Origin: Charina bottae
Lineage: Eukaryota > Chordata > Lepidosauria > Squamata > Charinaidae
Assembly: GCA_023362775.1 (NCBI GenBank)
Contig: JALMGJ010000013.1
Span: 27,878,274-27,942,273, forward strand
Direction of reading: 5' to 3'
DNA length: 64,000 bases
Shown: positions 33,178-45,806 of the stretch, one piece after another
Layout of the letters: each line of letters begins with the position of its first letter
Numbering within the stretch: position 1 is the stretch's first letter
Position numbers and translations under genes: made by a program
Notes under the pieces: model-generated
What the model saw: the letters and a program-made list of their open reading frames with translations, nothing else
The model's database searches: none
Told to the model about the DNA's origin: nothing

Positions 33178-34175
33178 GGTGGGGGGGAGGAATAGGGGCT
33201 GTCAGACGCACAACAAGTTTGGGGCACAGCAACTAGGAAGGAGGGGGAGAAAGGAATGGGAGAATAGGCTGAAAGGCTCTGGGGAAGGATCTGGCGCATC
33301 CCCGTCACCTGGTTTGCAGAGTTTCAGCACGGGTGCCTCAGCCCAGCCCCTCCCAAAAGGAAGAGAAAGCAAGGGGGTGGGGGGGGCTGCAGTGCCCAGT
33401 GGCACTGGAAGGGGGGAGGGGCTGGGGGGGGAAGTCAAGGAGAGGCGCATATGCACAGAAGCAAAGGTTTCTCTTTATGCATTAATCTCTGTTCCAACTA
33501 AAAGAGGCGAGTATAAACCTGCATCAAGAAGCAAAAACCACAGGGGGCGTTTGGGTGGCGGGAGGTAAAGGAGGGGGCTTTTCCTGTTCACCCAACGCCC
33601 TGCCCAGGATCCGTGAGGCTCTTCGGTTACTATATTTATTGTATCTGGCTGGTCTAGATAAAAAAATATATATGTGTTTGACGTGTTCATTATCAGAAAA
33701 GTCATTTGAACTCTTGGACGCCCCCCCCCCCATTCCTCTTGTGGTACCCCTCCCTTTTTCCCTAAACGCTATTCTCCCAGAACTCTGCAAGTGCCATTTC
33801 AGTTGCCCACATCACTCCTTTGAAATGCACCTTCTCTCCTCCCTGATGCTTCCCGGATACCCAGAGTGTTTCCTAGCACAAGAAGACCCCCTTCCCTTCT
33901 TCCCTCTCCAACTTCCAATTCCCTTTGACCCCTAAAAGACACCCAGTTTTGCCCCGTCATCCCTGGCTTCCCATACAAAATCCTGAGGTTTTTAAAGGTC
34001 ATCCCAGAAGTTCAAGTATTGAACGCTAGTTTTTCATTCACAACCTGTGCCGGTGTCTCCGCCCACCCCGTGTCCCTCCCCTTGTCCCCACCCCCCCAGC
34101 TCTGCCCGTTCCCACTTCCTCCATCACAGGGTGCGGCTGCTTTTTGGAGGTGATTAAATCTTTTGTGTGTGAACT
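33178..34175 (+). other. LRFN1: LRFN1 3' UTR (end inferred)
   Basis: Non-coding sequence runs from the TGA at 33175-33177 to the ATTAAA hexamer at 34153. It includes G-rich runs at 33180-33440, an AT-rich patch near 33655-33675 and a C11 run at about 33721. No AATAAA was seen inside it. The end is inferred from the hexamer; transcript data would fix it. Confidence 0.55.
34153..34158 (+). terminator. Candidate LRFN1 poly(A) signal ATTAAA
   Basis: ATTAAA is the commonest variant of the polyadenylation hexamer. It is followed by T/GT-rich sequence (TTTTGTGTGTG) and a second T-rich patch near 34188-34199, as expected for downstream elements. It lies about 1 kb after the LRFN1 stop codon. Confidence 0.55.
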
Positions 34176-34376
34176 GCAGCCCGTCTGATTATGTTTTTCC
34201 GGAGGGGGCGGATTCTAGCGGGGAATTAAGACCCAATGGGCCTGGAGGGGAACGGCCAGCTTGGCGGCGGAGGGGGCGACCACGTGAGAGATGCCAAAGT
34301 GGGTGCGGAAAAGGCTGGAAAATGTGTTGATTTTAATGTAGCAAAATGATACGGTGTGTTTTTGCATTGCCTAAGC

Positions 34377-34508
34377 CACTGTTTCTCAACCTTGGACACT
34401 TGAAGATGCGTGGACTTCAACTCCCAGAATTCTCCAGCCAATGCTGGCTGGGGAATTCTGGGAGTTGAAGTCTGCCCATCTTCAAGTGGCCATGGTTGAG
34501 AAACACTG
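34377..34508. mobile_element. hAT fold-back MITE, complete 132-bp palindromic copy
   Basis: The two arms are inverted copies almost end to end, from CACTGTTTCTCAACCTTGG to CCATGGTTGAGAAACACTG. Flanks GCCTAAGC (34369-34376) and GTCTAAGC (34509-34516) differ at one base and centre on TA. The whole element could fold as a hairpin. It lies about 200 bp after the LRFN1 poly(A) signal. Confidence 0.92.
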
Positions 34509-34516
34509 GTCTAAGC

Positions 34517-35410
34517 ACTTGAAGTAATGTAGCCAACAGATTTTGGATGCGTAGAAGACATGTATCTACCCACTGCAGATACATCTCATAGATCGGATGG
34601 TTATATGTAGAGGCTATCCATCAGTGTTCAGGAGCGTAATTGCCCCTGATGCATTGATCAAACTCAGTTTGCTGGCCCCGTGACGTAGCTGTCTCGTGAG
34701 TGAAGAAAAGCAGAACGTTTCTTGTTTCAGTGCTCCTTAGGCACTCTGATTTCTTACAGGTCTTACAGGTTTCTTACAGAGTACAACATACCTGAACTCA
34801 GTTTAAGATGCAGCCCTGCCGATTAAAACTATACCTCCCAGTTATTAAAGCCAGAAGAGTTTTAGTCAGCCAGTCTGACCCCCTTTGTAACCTTTGATTT
34901 AAAATCCCAGTCAGTTACAGGATGCAGGGATGCTCAAAGCAGCGGTTTACTATGCAACAGACGATACGTATGGCCTCTGCACAGAGGAGTTGAGCCACGT
35001 TCTGCAAAGCTGGTCACTTGGGGTATTAAACGTTTGCATTTGCACAATTTGTTTAACTCGGTTCCACTGAACATAAACTGACCCAACCAGCTGAGTTTGT
35101 ACCACAGGTTCAGCCACACGCAGGCAAAAAAATATCCAGACAAAGGTGTTTGCCAAGTTTTTACCTGAACGAGTTAAGGACGCTGTGTGAACACAGCCAA
35201 GAACGTTGGAAGGACCAGCTGGGTCAAATTGCCAGCAAGAAGATGTCAGGGCATTTCATAGCTACGCAGGACTGGCCCCCTGATAACATTACGAAGCCAA
35301 TTCCGAGCAAGGGCTGTGAGAAGAAAATACACAGAATGAACAGTTTGCTAAGAGCACTTCTTCAAGGAGGAGAGTAGAAGTCCGCCTTTCCTTTGCCAAG
35401 GTCTTTGTGA
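34517..35410. other. Intergenic sequence without a recognised gene
   Basis: Moderately AT-rich; an open frame of 75 codons at 35150-35377 shows no family. Parts around 34800-35140 have the feel of old repeats but match none I can name. Confidence 0.4.
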
Positions 35411-35505
35411 GTCCTTGGCAACATTAAGATGGGTGGACTTGAACTCCCGGAATTCTGGGAGTTGAAGTCCACCCATCATAAAGTTGCCGAGGTTGAGAAA
35501 GACTG
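35411..35505. mobile_element. hAT fold-back MITE, left terminus lost
   Basis: Inverted arms around CCGGAATTCTGGGAG, with right end GGTTGAGAAAGACTG. The first bases of the left end are replaced, so no duplication can be tested. Confidence 0.75.
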
Positions 35506-36259
35506 CTGTACAGGCTTGTGGCTTTTGTCTTCCTTGCTAGAGCATCCAACAGCTTCTGGCTTCCCCGCATTGCTAGCCTTTGTTTGAGGGGAGCTGCTAA
35601 TGACTCTCTTGAAATTGCCATTTTCGTGCTGGCTCTGCAGCTTCTGTGAAATGCGTTCGCCCATTATCAGAGGGACCAGCCGGAGAGGCACTGCAGAACT
35701 TATTCATCCTTAGGAAAGAGGGCTGCCGTCAGCTTGGTTTGCAGCTGACCAGAGGCAGGAGGGGAGGGGGCCGGAGTCTGTTTGTCTTTCTAAGTGGTCC
35801 CCTGGTTGGCGTATTCAGAGTTGATGTGGAGGCACAAGCCAGAATCAATCTAAGGGTTCCCAGGCATTTGCTGCCTTGCTCCCGGAGGACGCGCTACAGA
35901 AGTAGGTAAGTTCCTCCTCGTTTTTGTTTTTGTCCTTTTCTCGCCAGTCCTGGCTAGCAGGGGGCCTTATTTTCAAGAGCCCTGCAAGCTCACCACAAAG
36001 GAGATGGGGGGAGACTGTGCCCATCCCTCAGGGAAACCCTTAGGATTCAGGACAGGCTCTGCCAAACCCCTTGTGGGGAAAAGGGAAGCGTTTTCATGGA
36101 CTCCTGCGTCAGTCATCCCCCACCGCAGCTGAGGGGTCCTTTCCCCCTTCGGCAGGCCTGGCTCGGCCAAGAGGTCAGTCCGGAACCCCTCCGGCCGCCT
36201 GACCCTCAGACCTCCTGTTCTCTCAGCCTGGTTCTGCTTCTGCTCCGGCTAGCAAATGC

Positions 36260-36298
<39 letters not shown>

Positions 36299-37096
36299 AC
36301 AGCTCAATAACATCCTTTGTAAAGAGACCGGCTGGAGCTGGAAGTGGGACCCTCTCCAGGCAGGGCCCGCATTCTGCCCCGCACTGAGCGCCCTCTCCAG
36401 CATGCAGTAGGTGCCAAGCCAGTGGCTCCTCTTGCCAGCTTTCCTGATGCTGGTGGGCAGCGCCCAGTAAACCTCCTCCTCGGCGTTCTCCATCCAGGGC
36501 CTCTTGGGGAGGGTCGGGAACCCCACGCCCTCATGAAGGGCAAGGCCAGAGGGTCTCGCTGGGACTTTGGTGCAGGAGTGAAGAAAGGAGCTTCAGGGTG
36601 AGCGAGACATTGGTCAAGGTCGAGAGGGGCAGTGTGCATGGTTTGGGTCTTGTTTTATTTGTTCCCGTGTGCCAGAGAGAAGGCAGGAAGTATCCTGAGA
36701 TGCATTGTTCCCTGTCAGGCACACGCGAGCTTGGAGAATCTTTGTGTTCAAACCGAAGCGGAGAGGCACAAAGTCTGCTTATTGCCTATATTTTTGCCCA
36801 TTGAAGGCTGAAGACATGCAGGGGACCTGAGATTCAGGTTCTCGGCCTGATGTTTTAAAGCCTCTAATCCCGTCTGTCTGGATTGGCCTTGGCCCCAGGA
36901 GTAAAATCAGTAAAATCTCATCCCTGTCCAAGGTTGAATGCGATGGCATGTTACCAATCCCGTGGTGGGAGTCAGATACTAAAATCAGCATCAGAGGGCA
37001 GAGATCTCGAATACTCACCACAAGTTGGGGTTTTCTGGGCGTTGCTGATAGTAAGGATTACAGGAGGAAACTACAAAGCGCAATCATTTCAGCTTC
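35506..37096. other. Intergenic sequence without a recognised gene
   Basis: Contains the (GT)n listed separately. No gene or further transposon recognised. Confidence 0.4.
36261..36295. repeat. (GT)n microsatellite
   Basis: About 17 uninterrupted GT units. Confidence 0.95.
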
Positions 37097-37158
37097 AGCT
37101 GGGGAATTCTGGGAGTTGAAGTCCACACATCTTAAAGTTGCTGAGATGGAGAAACATG
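37097..37158. mobile_element. hAT fold-back MITE fragment (right half)
   Basis: GCTGGGGAATTCTGGGAG followed by TTGAAGTCCACACATC and a degenerate terminus GATGGAGAAACATGG; the left arm is absent. Confidence 0.6.
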
Positions 37159-37705
37159 GTCTCCAGGGCCAGTTCGGTCAGGCATGTGTCTCCTGTCTCA
37201 AGAACAGAAATGACAGAGCTTGAGAGACAAAATGAAATGGCTGGAAGGCCAAGCCTGTCACGCTGTCACACGCCGAGCCGGCCTGCCTGCCCCCTCCGAG
37301 GCTTCTGCTGTGCCCGTCAGGCGTAGAATCGGAGACCTTGGCACATGAGTGTGGCACATTTGCACAGGTGTGCAAGCAGGGGGCTGTCGCTCAGCACCAT
37401 CCCGATTCCTCCCTGTGGTGCTGCTGGCAGTGCAGGATGGCTGTGGCGTGGCGCTTTGGCCACAAACCACTTTCATCCTTCACGTGTGGAAATCATATAC
37501 CCCCATTTGAATTTTACTTACAATCAGCTTTAAATTGCCAATGTATGGGTAACCTTGTGAGGATTAGCTGCATTTTTTTTCTTTTCTTTTCTTTTAAAGG
37601 CACAATTACTTGCAAATACAAATCCTTCCTCTGTCTTGAAAGAAGTGCAGGGTTTGGGGCAGTTTCGAACCTGATCAGACAAAGCGCTGGCTTATCCAGA
37701 CCAGC
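37159..37705. other. Intergenic sequence, nothing recognised
   Basis: No gene; a T-rich patch with CTTTT units lies at 37573-37598. Confidence 0.4.
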
Positions 37706-37713
37706 GTTTAGCA

Positions 37714-37812
37714 CAGGGTTTCTCAGCCTTGGCAACTTTAAGCGTGGCTGGCTGGGGAATTCTGGGAGTTGAAGTCCACATACCTTAAAGTGGCCAAGGT
37801 TGAGAAACACTG
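37714..37812. mobile_element. hAT fold-back MITE with perfect 8-bp duplication
   Basis: Starts CAGGGTTTCTCAGCCTTGG and ends GGTTGAGAAACACTG. GTTTAGCA flanks both sides (37706-37713 and 37813-37820), the clearest target duplication of the family. Confidence 0.93.
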
Positions 37813-37820
37813 GTTTAGCA

Positions 37821-39225
37821 TCTTACCTTAGCCAGAGAGCAAGTTTTGAAGCCACATTGTTTCCCCCTTCCTCTGGGAGAGGGGGATGGATGCCTTTTCC
37901 CTAGTGGAGGGAATGGTGGTCAACCCAGCAAGAATCCTGCTGATGCTCTGGAGGAAAATTCCAGGCAGGTGGGACAGTCCGCTCCTTTCCGGATTTCCCT
38001 GGGGCGGATGATGGCAGACCACCGGTCGGTTCGCCTTCCCCTTTGCTCCTCCTCCCTGGAGAGAGAGCGAGGCCCGTCCTCGCTCAGTGCCAGAGGCACA
38101 CCCATGGCCTGCGTGCAAAGGAGGATGTGGTGACTTTTCCTGCCAAAACTCAGGCAGGTGAGATCCAGGAAGACCAAAGGCGCGTGCAAGTGCTCCAGCT
38201 TGGCCCAAAGGAGTGTCTCCCAGCCCCTCCTCTGGCCCTGTTCCTGGGGAGGGATCCGCCTGTCCCAAAGGAATTCCAGCGCCCTGGGGCAAGAGGACCG
38301 GGAAGGGGTGTCTGGTCCTAGCCGGGCACTTGAGTAGGAAGGAGCCAAACTGCAAGGGCGCCGGGAAGCCTTGAAGCCCTGGCACATCTGCAGGTGCCAG
38401 CTGGGGAAGGCTGCCCGAGTTACTGCCTGCCTGGCTTTACCTTGTCCCCAGACTGTTCCGCGTTGCATATTCTGGCTCCGGGAGGGCCAAAGACTTGCCG
38501 TCCCTCGGGGTTCCCTGAACCGCTCTCTTAAGGAGAATAACGGGCGCCACAGGCTGCACTTTGCAGAGCGGGTTGCTGTTGGCTCATTTGCTTTCTTGGG
38601 CTTCCCGAAAGTTAAACTTCCACCGTGACAAAGCAGGGTGGCGCCCAGTTGGTCCTCCAATCTGGCACCAGCCCCAAAGAGCAGCTCCGTTTCGGGGAAG
38701 GCCTCGGCGGCACCCTCCGTGACGAAGCTCCAGGCTGCGAGTGGCCAGGATGGCGAGGGCGGGTGCACCGTTTCCTGAGCCTCGTTCGTGGGCCAGGGAA
38801 AACGGGGCACCCTGAGGGGCAGCTGGCTTCCTCCCTGTTTCAGAAGGGGTCCCCGAAGCCAAGGGCTCTCCAAGGGTCTGGGGGGATCCCTGGAAACCAG
38901 GCTCGTCCTTCTTTAGGAAAAAGGCTTCCCAGCTGTTTACAGGTCAGGCGCAGCAAGACGGGCAGGTGGGCGAGTGATCCGGGCACATTGGCCTGGGGGG
39001 GGGGGCACAAAAACCTGCCAGGAGGGACCAGCCAGAGGGAGCCCCCAGCCCCCCCCAGCCACTTCTGCTAGGACTAATAATTGCCTTTCCTCCCGGTCGG
39101 GTCGGCTTCAGCAGAGGCCCACCGGATCTCCAGGGGCTCTGAGGAAATGGCACCGGCTTTCTCAAGAAAAATTAAAGATTGGGATGAGACAGCAGCAAGG
39201 ATCCGCTTGCACTTTGGCATTCAAA
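37821..39225. other. GC-rich intergenic sequence without a recognised gene
   Basis: The 317-codon open frame at 37920-38873 (minus) overlaps others on both strands and has no domain. A G11 run spans 38995-39005. Confidence 0.4.
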
Positions 39226-39480
39226 TGAGCTAATTGGTATGCTAATGAGGCCTCATAATGAGCTCATGGTGGTGGCAATTTGCTTATTGTTATGCTGATG
39301 AGCAGGCAAAAGGAGTCCCTTGTTATAGCAATTAGCTTGTTATGGCAAAAGGCTCGTTATTATGCTAATGACACCATGCGGTAATTAACTTATGCTAGCA
39401 AGTTTGTTATTATAATTACCATAACATCATCATCATCATCATCATCATTATTATTACTACTACTACTACTACTACTGTTG
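39226..39480. promoter_or_regulatory. Candidate enhancer: cluster of homeodomain/octamer-like sites next to (CAT)n(TAC)n
   Basis: TATGCTAATGA or close variants occur at about 39239, 39290, 39360 and 39391, with extra AGCTAATTGG, CAATTAGC and GTAATTAAC sites. It may be regulatory or a decayed tandem repeat. (CAT)n at 39424-39449 and (TAC)n at 39454-39476 follow. Confidence 0.35.
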
Positions 39481-42400
39481 TTTTAGTATGCCACTTTCTG
39501 ACCATGTTTGTAGGAATGTAAATTCACCAGGCTTGAGTGTTGGGATAAAGGCCAGTAATCTACTAGCAGCCAGGGTCTCGGAACATGTGCAGAGTACCTT
39601 CCTTGCAGCAACCAGTCACACCCCAGTATTAGACATTTAAAATCTGTGTCACTGAGTTCCTTGAAAAAAATTCAGCTTTTAGTGCATTAGGGTGCGTAAT
39701 TCTGCAGCCCATGTATGGACATCCCCAGAGCTGGTGTCTTGTGTCTTCTTGCATCTTTTAAAGGACTCCAAACTGGTGAACATTCAACCGGTAGAGCTCT
39801 GTCTCCCCAACACTGCCATCTCCATGGTGGGTCCCACCTACATCAGTTGGGGCGGGGGGGCTCACCTTGCCCCATGGCTGTTTTCCTGTTGCCCTTGGGG
39901 ACCCTGTGGCTTTTGCTGGGGGGCTGTTTGGTTCCCCCTGTTTGGGGAAGCCAGATCTCACTTGGGGAAGGCCCCAGGCGGGTGTGGAAACCTGCGCTGC
40001 CCCTCGTCCCGCAGGGGCAGTTGGGAGAGGGGTGGGCAGGCGCTTCAAGACGTGGGTTCAAGTCGGTCCTCCACCGTGGAGGCCACGGAGGAGCGTTTGG
40101 CCAATCCGAGCCCAGCCTTCCTCTGGAGGTGCCTTGCAGAGTCTGGAGACCCCGTGTTATCCTTTCTTGGGAGTTGAATGAACCAGGAGGACATCCAGGA
40201 AGGGCAGGGGGAGGTAGGGGGAGGTCGGGGTACCTGGAAAGACCAGATCTCACCCATCTTGGGTACCATCACCCAGAGTTCTGTCCGGCGGAAGCCGAAG
40301 CCGTAGGAGAGGAAGGGCCCGGAGAGCAAGTTGGCAGCGTTGAGGCAGCCCAGCCCCCCTTCCTGGGTCCGCTAGCGAGGCCCTCCACCTTCAGCAAGGC
40401 TCCCTCCTAAAGGTCCCTCCGGGGTGGGATGTTTCGTGTGCTGAGTCTCAGATCAGTCTTGTGGGGATTGTGGCAATTGTGGTGGAGCAGGCGGAGGACC
40501 ACCGCTGGAGATGGGCTCCTCAGAGCTCCATGGTGCCTCCTGGATGGTTTATGAAGGCCCCCCTGCTCAGGGGCTCCTTCGGACCAGGAGGCCTTCTCGA
40601 ATTCCATCTTGAGCTGGCAGCCAGAAGAGCATCCCACTGGATCTGCCTCTCCTGCTTATGGGCCGCAGAAGGCCTCCAGGGGGGCCCTGCCTGGGCTCAG
40701 AGACCATTCAAATGCAAAGCTCACCCTTCCCCGCCTTCCAGGAGTCAGGATTTATTGCAAATTATCCCCAGCTTGAACATCTTTCAATTTTGACTCAGCT
40801 GATGGTGTCATGAATGAGGAAGAAAAACAAGAAAGCAGGGGCGGGGGGGGGGGGGGGGGGGGATGGGGAAGTGACACTTAGAAGAACAAAGTCAATCAAT
40901 TTGCAGCCAATGCGCAACGTGATCAGTCTGTCTCCAGGAGCTGGGAAATGCAGGCCGCTAAAATGCAGGAGCTGGAGGAGTGCGGAGCTTGTTGAAATCC
41001 TGAGCAGTTCAGGTACAGAAAAACACAGAACATCTTACTTGCAGTTGGTAATTCCATGAACACTGAATCACTTCTTCCCCTTCCCCCCGCCCCCCCTCTT
41101 CCTCCTCCTCCTCCTCCTCCTCCTCCTCCTTCTTTTGCAGCTGCATCATATGCAGCCTGAGATCAACTGCAACTCACAGCTGCTTTTGATTTATTTTCCC
41201 AGCCAGGGAATTTATATGTCTGCATCTAATCTGTGCTGCGTATATCCAGGGTGCCTCGCGTTTGCCCCTGTTGAATTTCTCTGCATAAATGTTGGCCCAG
41301 TTTTCCAGTTTGGATTCTATTCCTGTCTTCTGAGGTGACAATTATCACTTCTAATTAAGTTTTCTCTTCTCCTTTGGTTCCACCAACCCCACCCTCCCTG
41401 GTGCTTTCCAGATGTCACGTCCAGATTACAGTTCCCATCAGCCATAGGCTGGATGATTAAACCCAACTCCTCTGGGGAACAAGAGATTTGGGGAGCCCTG
41501 GGCCTCGTTCTGCTCCCTCTAAGCCTCTGTCCCCTTCCAGGAGACGTCCTTGGGGAGCCCTCTATTTTCCACCCCACTGTGCCCCCCCCCCCATGGTTCT
41601 GTTGCTAGCCGAAGCTTCCAGCAAGGTCTGTCCCAGCTTGGCTGAAATCAAGGTAATTCCACCCAGGGGACCGTGACGTTGGCCCCAATCCAAAAAGGAG
41701 GCCCAACTCTTTGGGCCAGATTTCTGGCCCTGCCTGGTACTCTCTCTCCCATTCAGTTCCTGGTTTCTCTTTTTCCCCATTCTGCAGGTGGGAATACTTC
41801 GGAGACCCCACGCATCCTCTACATTTTCTCAACCCTGGAGATAGGAAGCACGTTTAATGTGGGGAGCTAAGCCACAAAAGCGCCCCATGCCGGGGGGGGG
41901 GGGCGTTGCATGGGACGCTTTTGTGGCAAAGCCCACCAGTCACACTTTTAGCTCACGCCAGGAGCCATTTTCGGAGCGAGCGTGGCCAAAAGTGCTCAGC
42001 AACCCGGATTCCACTCGGATTTCCCCCGCCTCCAATGTTTCTCAGCCTTCTAGATGAAACCTTGCAACCCTGGAGTTTCCCAAGAAATGGGTCATTTTAG
42101 GACGATCTCTCACCTCTGGAGGAGGGAGCAGCAGAGACGTCTTGAGCAGTGCGGGGGGGGGGGGCAGGATTCTGGTTCCCCCTCCCACCGGTGACCCGGT
42201 TCCAGCAATGCCAGAGTCTCCCTGTGCTCAGGCCGGCCGACGGAGCCGTCGCTTCTGGAGAACGCAGCCATCGAGCGAGCGGCTTTCTTCCATCTTTGCC
42301 GAAAGGGCCCCCTTCGTTTGATACCATGGAATGGCACCCCTATTATCTTTTCACCTTTTTAAAGTGTAGCCCTTTCATACTCTGCCTGTCAGAGGCTTTC

Positions 42401-44017
42401 TTAAATCTTAAACCCTGGAAGAAAGATACTTGCAACACCCCCTGATTTTCTTGCAGGGAAAAACGCCAGAAGAGCAATCAAGGATTGAAAGGCAAAACCA
42501 TTTATTTATCTCATCCTACCTACCCCAATTCTCAGGGCCTTAATTTGTTTCCTCTTTGCCTACTGTCCCTGCAGGCTTATTTAATAAAAATCTTCATGTT
42601 GGGTGGGGAGAGGAAAGGAAAGGAGGGGGAGGCACTCAAAAGAGGCCCCCTTAAAATCCAAAGGAGAGGACCTTTTTCATGAGATTAATTTCTTCGGCTC
42701 CTTGAATCATCTTTGAGGGCATGTTTGAAAATAGATTTCCAGAGCTACTGAGGAAAGTAGCGGGGAGAGATGAGTGGGGAGGAGAGAGGGGGGGCATCCT
42801 TATTCTGAATTTCCTTCTAATGAAAAGGACGATCGCCCTCCTCCATCCCATCAAGGGACAACCTGGACATCTTCCAGAACACACGGGCAGGAAACAGCAA
42901 TGAAAATCCAAGCTGAGCATATGGATTAAGTTTTCTGGTGACGGATAGGCCCTTTCAGCCCAGAACACTACTAAAAAAGATCAAGTATTCCAATTGAGTG
43001 GCCGGGAAAAATTCAAGGTGTTGGCTGCATATCACCCTCTTCGGCAAGAGGGGCCGACCCACAGAAGAGAAAAGCTCTAGGCTGGAGTTGGGGGGGAAGG
43101 GTGGGCTGCTCCTCCTTGGCTTGGTTCCTCCCCATTTTTCCAGGAGACAGGAGGCCAGGTGGGGGGAGCACAGCCATTGGTGAGGGCTGTGGTTCCCCTC
43201 CCCCTGAAGTGAGCATGTCCACCGCGTCCCTGGGAGGAACAGGGTGTGTTTTGTGTGTTTTTGTGTGGCAAGGGTAACGCGTGGGGCAGAAGGGGGAAGA
43301 GGCCCACGGCCACCACTAACAGGCCAGCAGCCCCACTGCAAAGCTTAGAAACGCTCCGCCTTCCTTCCAAATGCCTCCCACGGTGGGAAGGGGGGTCCTC
43401 ATTCTGCCCACCGCCGCACCTTCCAGATCTGTTCCGCTTCTGACCATGGCTAGGTCCTCCCCAGGCAGGGGGGCAGCATGCGGGACCTGGTGCCCTTCTC
43501 AGCTCTGGCAAGTGGGCCCAGAGCCATGGAGCAGAAGAGGAGCATCTTCAGCAAGGCTTGCTGGCTCCTCCGGGTCACCTGTCTGGGTTTGGGGGGCGAT
43601 GAAGCCGAGCTGGAGGCGTAACCTGGCTGCTCTCCACTGTCCTCTTTCACAGACTGAAATCAGAGTCACTCCTGTTTGGATAAGAGCCAGAAGGAAGGAG
43701 AGAACACCTGGGCTAAAAGAACTGAGCCCTCAACGGAAGTCCACCCGTTCTGGGAAAGGCTGCTGGCAGCAAGGGAACCCCTCTCGCTTCCCTCGTGGCA
43801 GCATCCACGGATCACTTGGGGAGCTGAGGGGTCCCTGAGCTTCTGCTGGGAAGCCCTGAAGCAGCCCCCCCTCCATTATAGGAGATACCGCCACCTTAGA
43901 TGGCTTGAACGCGGGGACAGGCTGACCTGGAGCAAGGAGATCTAAGGATGCCTGTCTCTCAGGATGGTTCAGGCAGAAACCGTATATACCTGAAAGGGCT
44001 GCCTGTCAGCAGACGTT
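39481..44017. other. Intergenic sequence without a recognised gene
   Basis: Holds G/C homopolymers (G20 at 40843-40862, C11 at 41582, G12 at 41892 and 42153) and the (CCT)n listed separately. Open frames overlap on both strands; none is recognised. A patch at 41415-41460 looks like a decayed hAT-type repeat. Confidence 0.4.
41099..41131. repeat. (CCT)n microsatellite
   Basis: About ten CCT units within a longer pyrimidine tract. Confidence 0.9.
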
Positions 44018-44125
44018 GTTGTGGGGAAAATAGGAGGAGGGAGGAGTATTTGGTATGTTTGCCGCCTTGGGTTATTTATAAAAAATATATAATAAAGGCG
44101 GGATAGAAAATAAACTTAAAAAATT
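44018..44125 (+). mobile_element. LINE 3' end (CR1/L2-like)
   Basis: GTTGTTGTGGGGAAAATAGG, then GGAGTATTTGGTATGTTTGC, CGCCTTGGG and AAAGGCGGGATAGAAAATAA. The left part matches 11630-11670, so both are the same family. Confidence 0.65.
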
Positions 44126-45798
44126 CAGAGAAGGGCTCTCTCGTTCATCCTTTTCGTGGGTTTTCTGGAAACACTGGCTGGCGACAGCAGAAAAGCGGAC
44201 GGCCTGACAGCCTTGTTCTGGTGTTCCTACAAAGGGGGGGCCTTGCTATCTTCAGGGACAAGTCTTCATTGGGGCCCTCGGCAGGTTGGGATCCCATCAT
44301 GACAGAGTTACATGCGGGATCCGCAGGACGCAAAATGACGTCTCAAAGCTGCATGGCGCCCCGCCCAGACTGGGACTGCAGCGCCCAGCGAGCGCCAACA
44401 ATTGCTACCCAACTCTTTATGAGATGGCGGGGAAAGCAGCAAAATACATGACTGGGGAGCCATTGTGTTCATAATGCTTAATTAAATGTCAGTGTAAAGG
44501 AAAAAATCAAATTTAGGTCTCATCCTAGCCCCATCCACGACTTTGGGGGTCCCAGGAAGCCTCTGCAAAGCATGTGCGGCCACAGCCCAGGAGATGCAAT
44601 CCCCTGCAATCCAGGCCTGACCCCTGACAGGTATGCCGAGTCATGATATTTCTGCAAAAAAAGAGGGGGGAGACTAAATCCGAGGAGCTTTTTCTAGCAC
44701 AAACCCTGAAACCCTGTAATTTAAAAATTATTACAGCTCATTTTCTTGTCTCGATGAGGCCCGCGCTTGCGTGTCAGGTTTTCTCTCTAAGTACAGCTAT
44801 TAGCCAGGTCAGGTGAAAATGAGAACCCTCTTTTTTCTCCCCCAGCTAAGACCTTCCTTGTGATCAGCAGAGCGGGGAGGGGGGCATCCTGTTCATGGCT
44901 TCCTCACCAGGACCTGAAATGCAGAAATCCAGGAGCTGCTGGCAGTGCCAGTCTGCCCTGCAAAGGATCAGCATCCTCTTTGTTTTTAAAGCAAAATGGA
45001 TTGCTATGGTAACCTTGGGCAGGCAGCAAGAGGGAGCGCCTGGCCGGGCGGAGAGGAGACGGGCAGAGACTGAAGCCAACTGGCACCTCCCGACAGTGGC
45101 AATGGGCGAAAAGGGGCCGTGCCAGCAGCGGACACAAAAGCCTTCCGTTTTTCAGGTGCTCAGCCTGCTTTTCGTGCGTTGGCTCAGCCGGGCCTGCAGG
45201 ATGCCTGCTTGTGACCTTTTGTTCTGCTTTTCAGTCCTGGAAGGCCACCCTGAGAAGGCCCTTAAAAACGTCCACTCGGAGGATGAGAAGGTGGAGGAAA
45301 GGGTCACCCCCAAGCTGTGGGTGGGAGGCCTGCTGCCTTGGCCCCGGGAAGCTGTAAAAGTCACTTTCCCCCTTTTTGTTCATTCTCTTGCTCCTTTGCC
45401 AGCCTCCCCCTGGAACCGGTAAGAGGGCACCCGCGGGGTCCCAGTTTAGCGTGGCCTCTTGTAAGCAAGTCCTTCTCCCGAGCAGTTTGAAACTTGCTGG
45501 GTGGATTTCTGGAAGGACAAAGGCAGCGTCCCCGAGGATGTGGGGCTTCAGGAGTGGAAGCCTGGGGGGTATTTGTGGCTCCCACAAGCAAGCGCAACAC
45601 AGAAAGGAGATTTAGAAGAATGAAATCGCGATGAGAGTGGCTGGGACCGGAAAGGTTGACCACATTAATGATCGAGGGGCACTGATGTCAGCGGAGACTG
45701 GCATGGGGGCAAGCGATGCCAAAGGAGCTGAGCCAGGGAAGAAGAGGCCACTCAGTGTGTGGGCGGTGTGTGTTGTGGGGGCAAGCCAGCCTGGCAAC
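44126..45798. other. Intergenic; includes AT-richer unique stretch at 44480-44830
   Basis: The AT-richer stretch contains TGCTTAATTAAATG and TAATTTAAAAATTATTACAG and has no repeat signature, so it is a weak candidate for conserved regulatory DNA. The rest is GC-rich without a recognised gene. Confidence 0.35.
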
Positions 45799-45806
45799 AC
45801 TTTGAA

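Noticed and set aside
37920..38873. 317-codon minus-strand open frame
   Set aside because: Low-complexity, overlapped by open frames on the other strand, no recognisable family.
39424..39480. CRISPR-like or regular spaced array
   Set aside because: It is a plain trinucleotide microsatellite; the genome is vertebrate.
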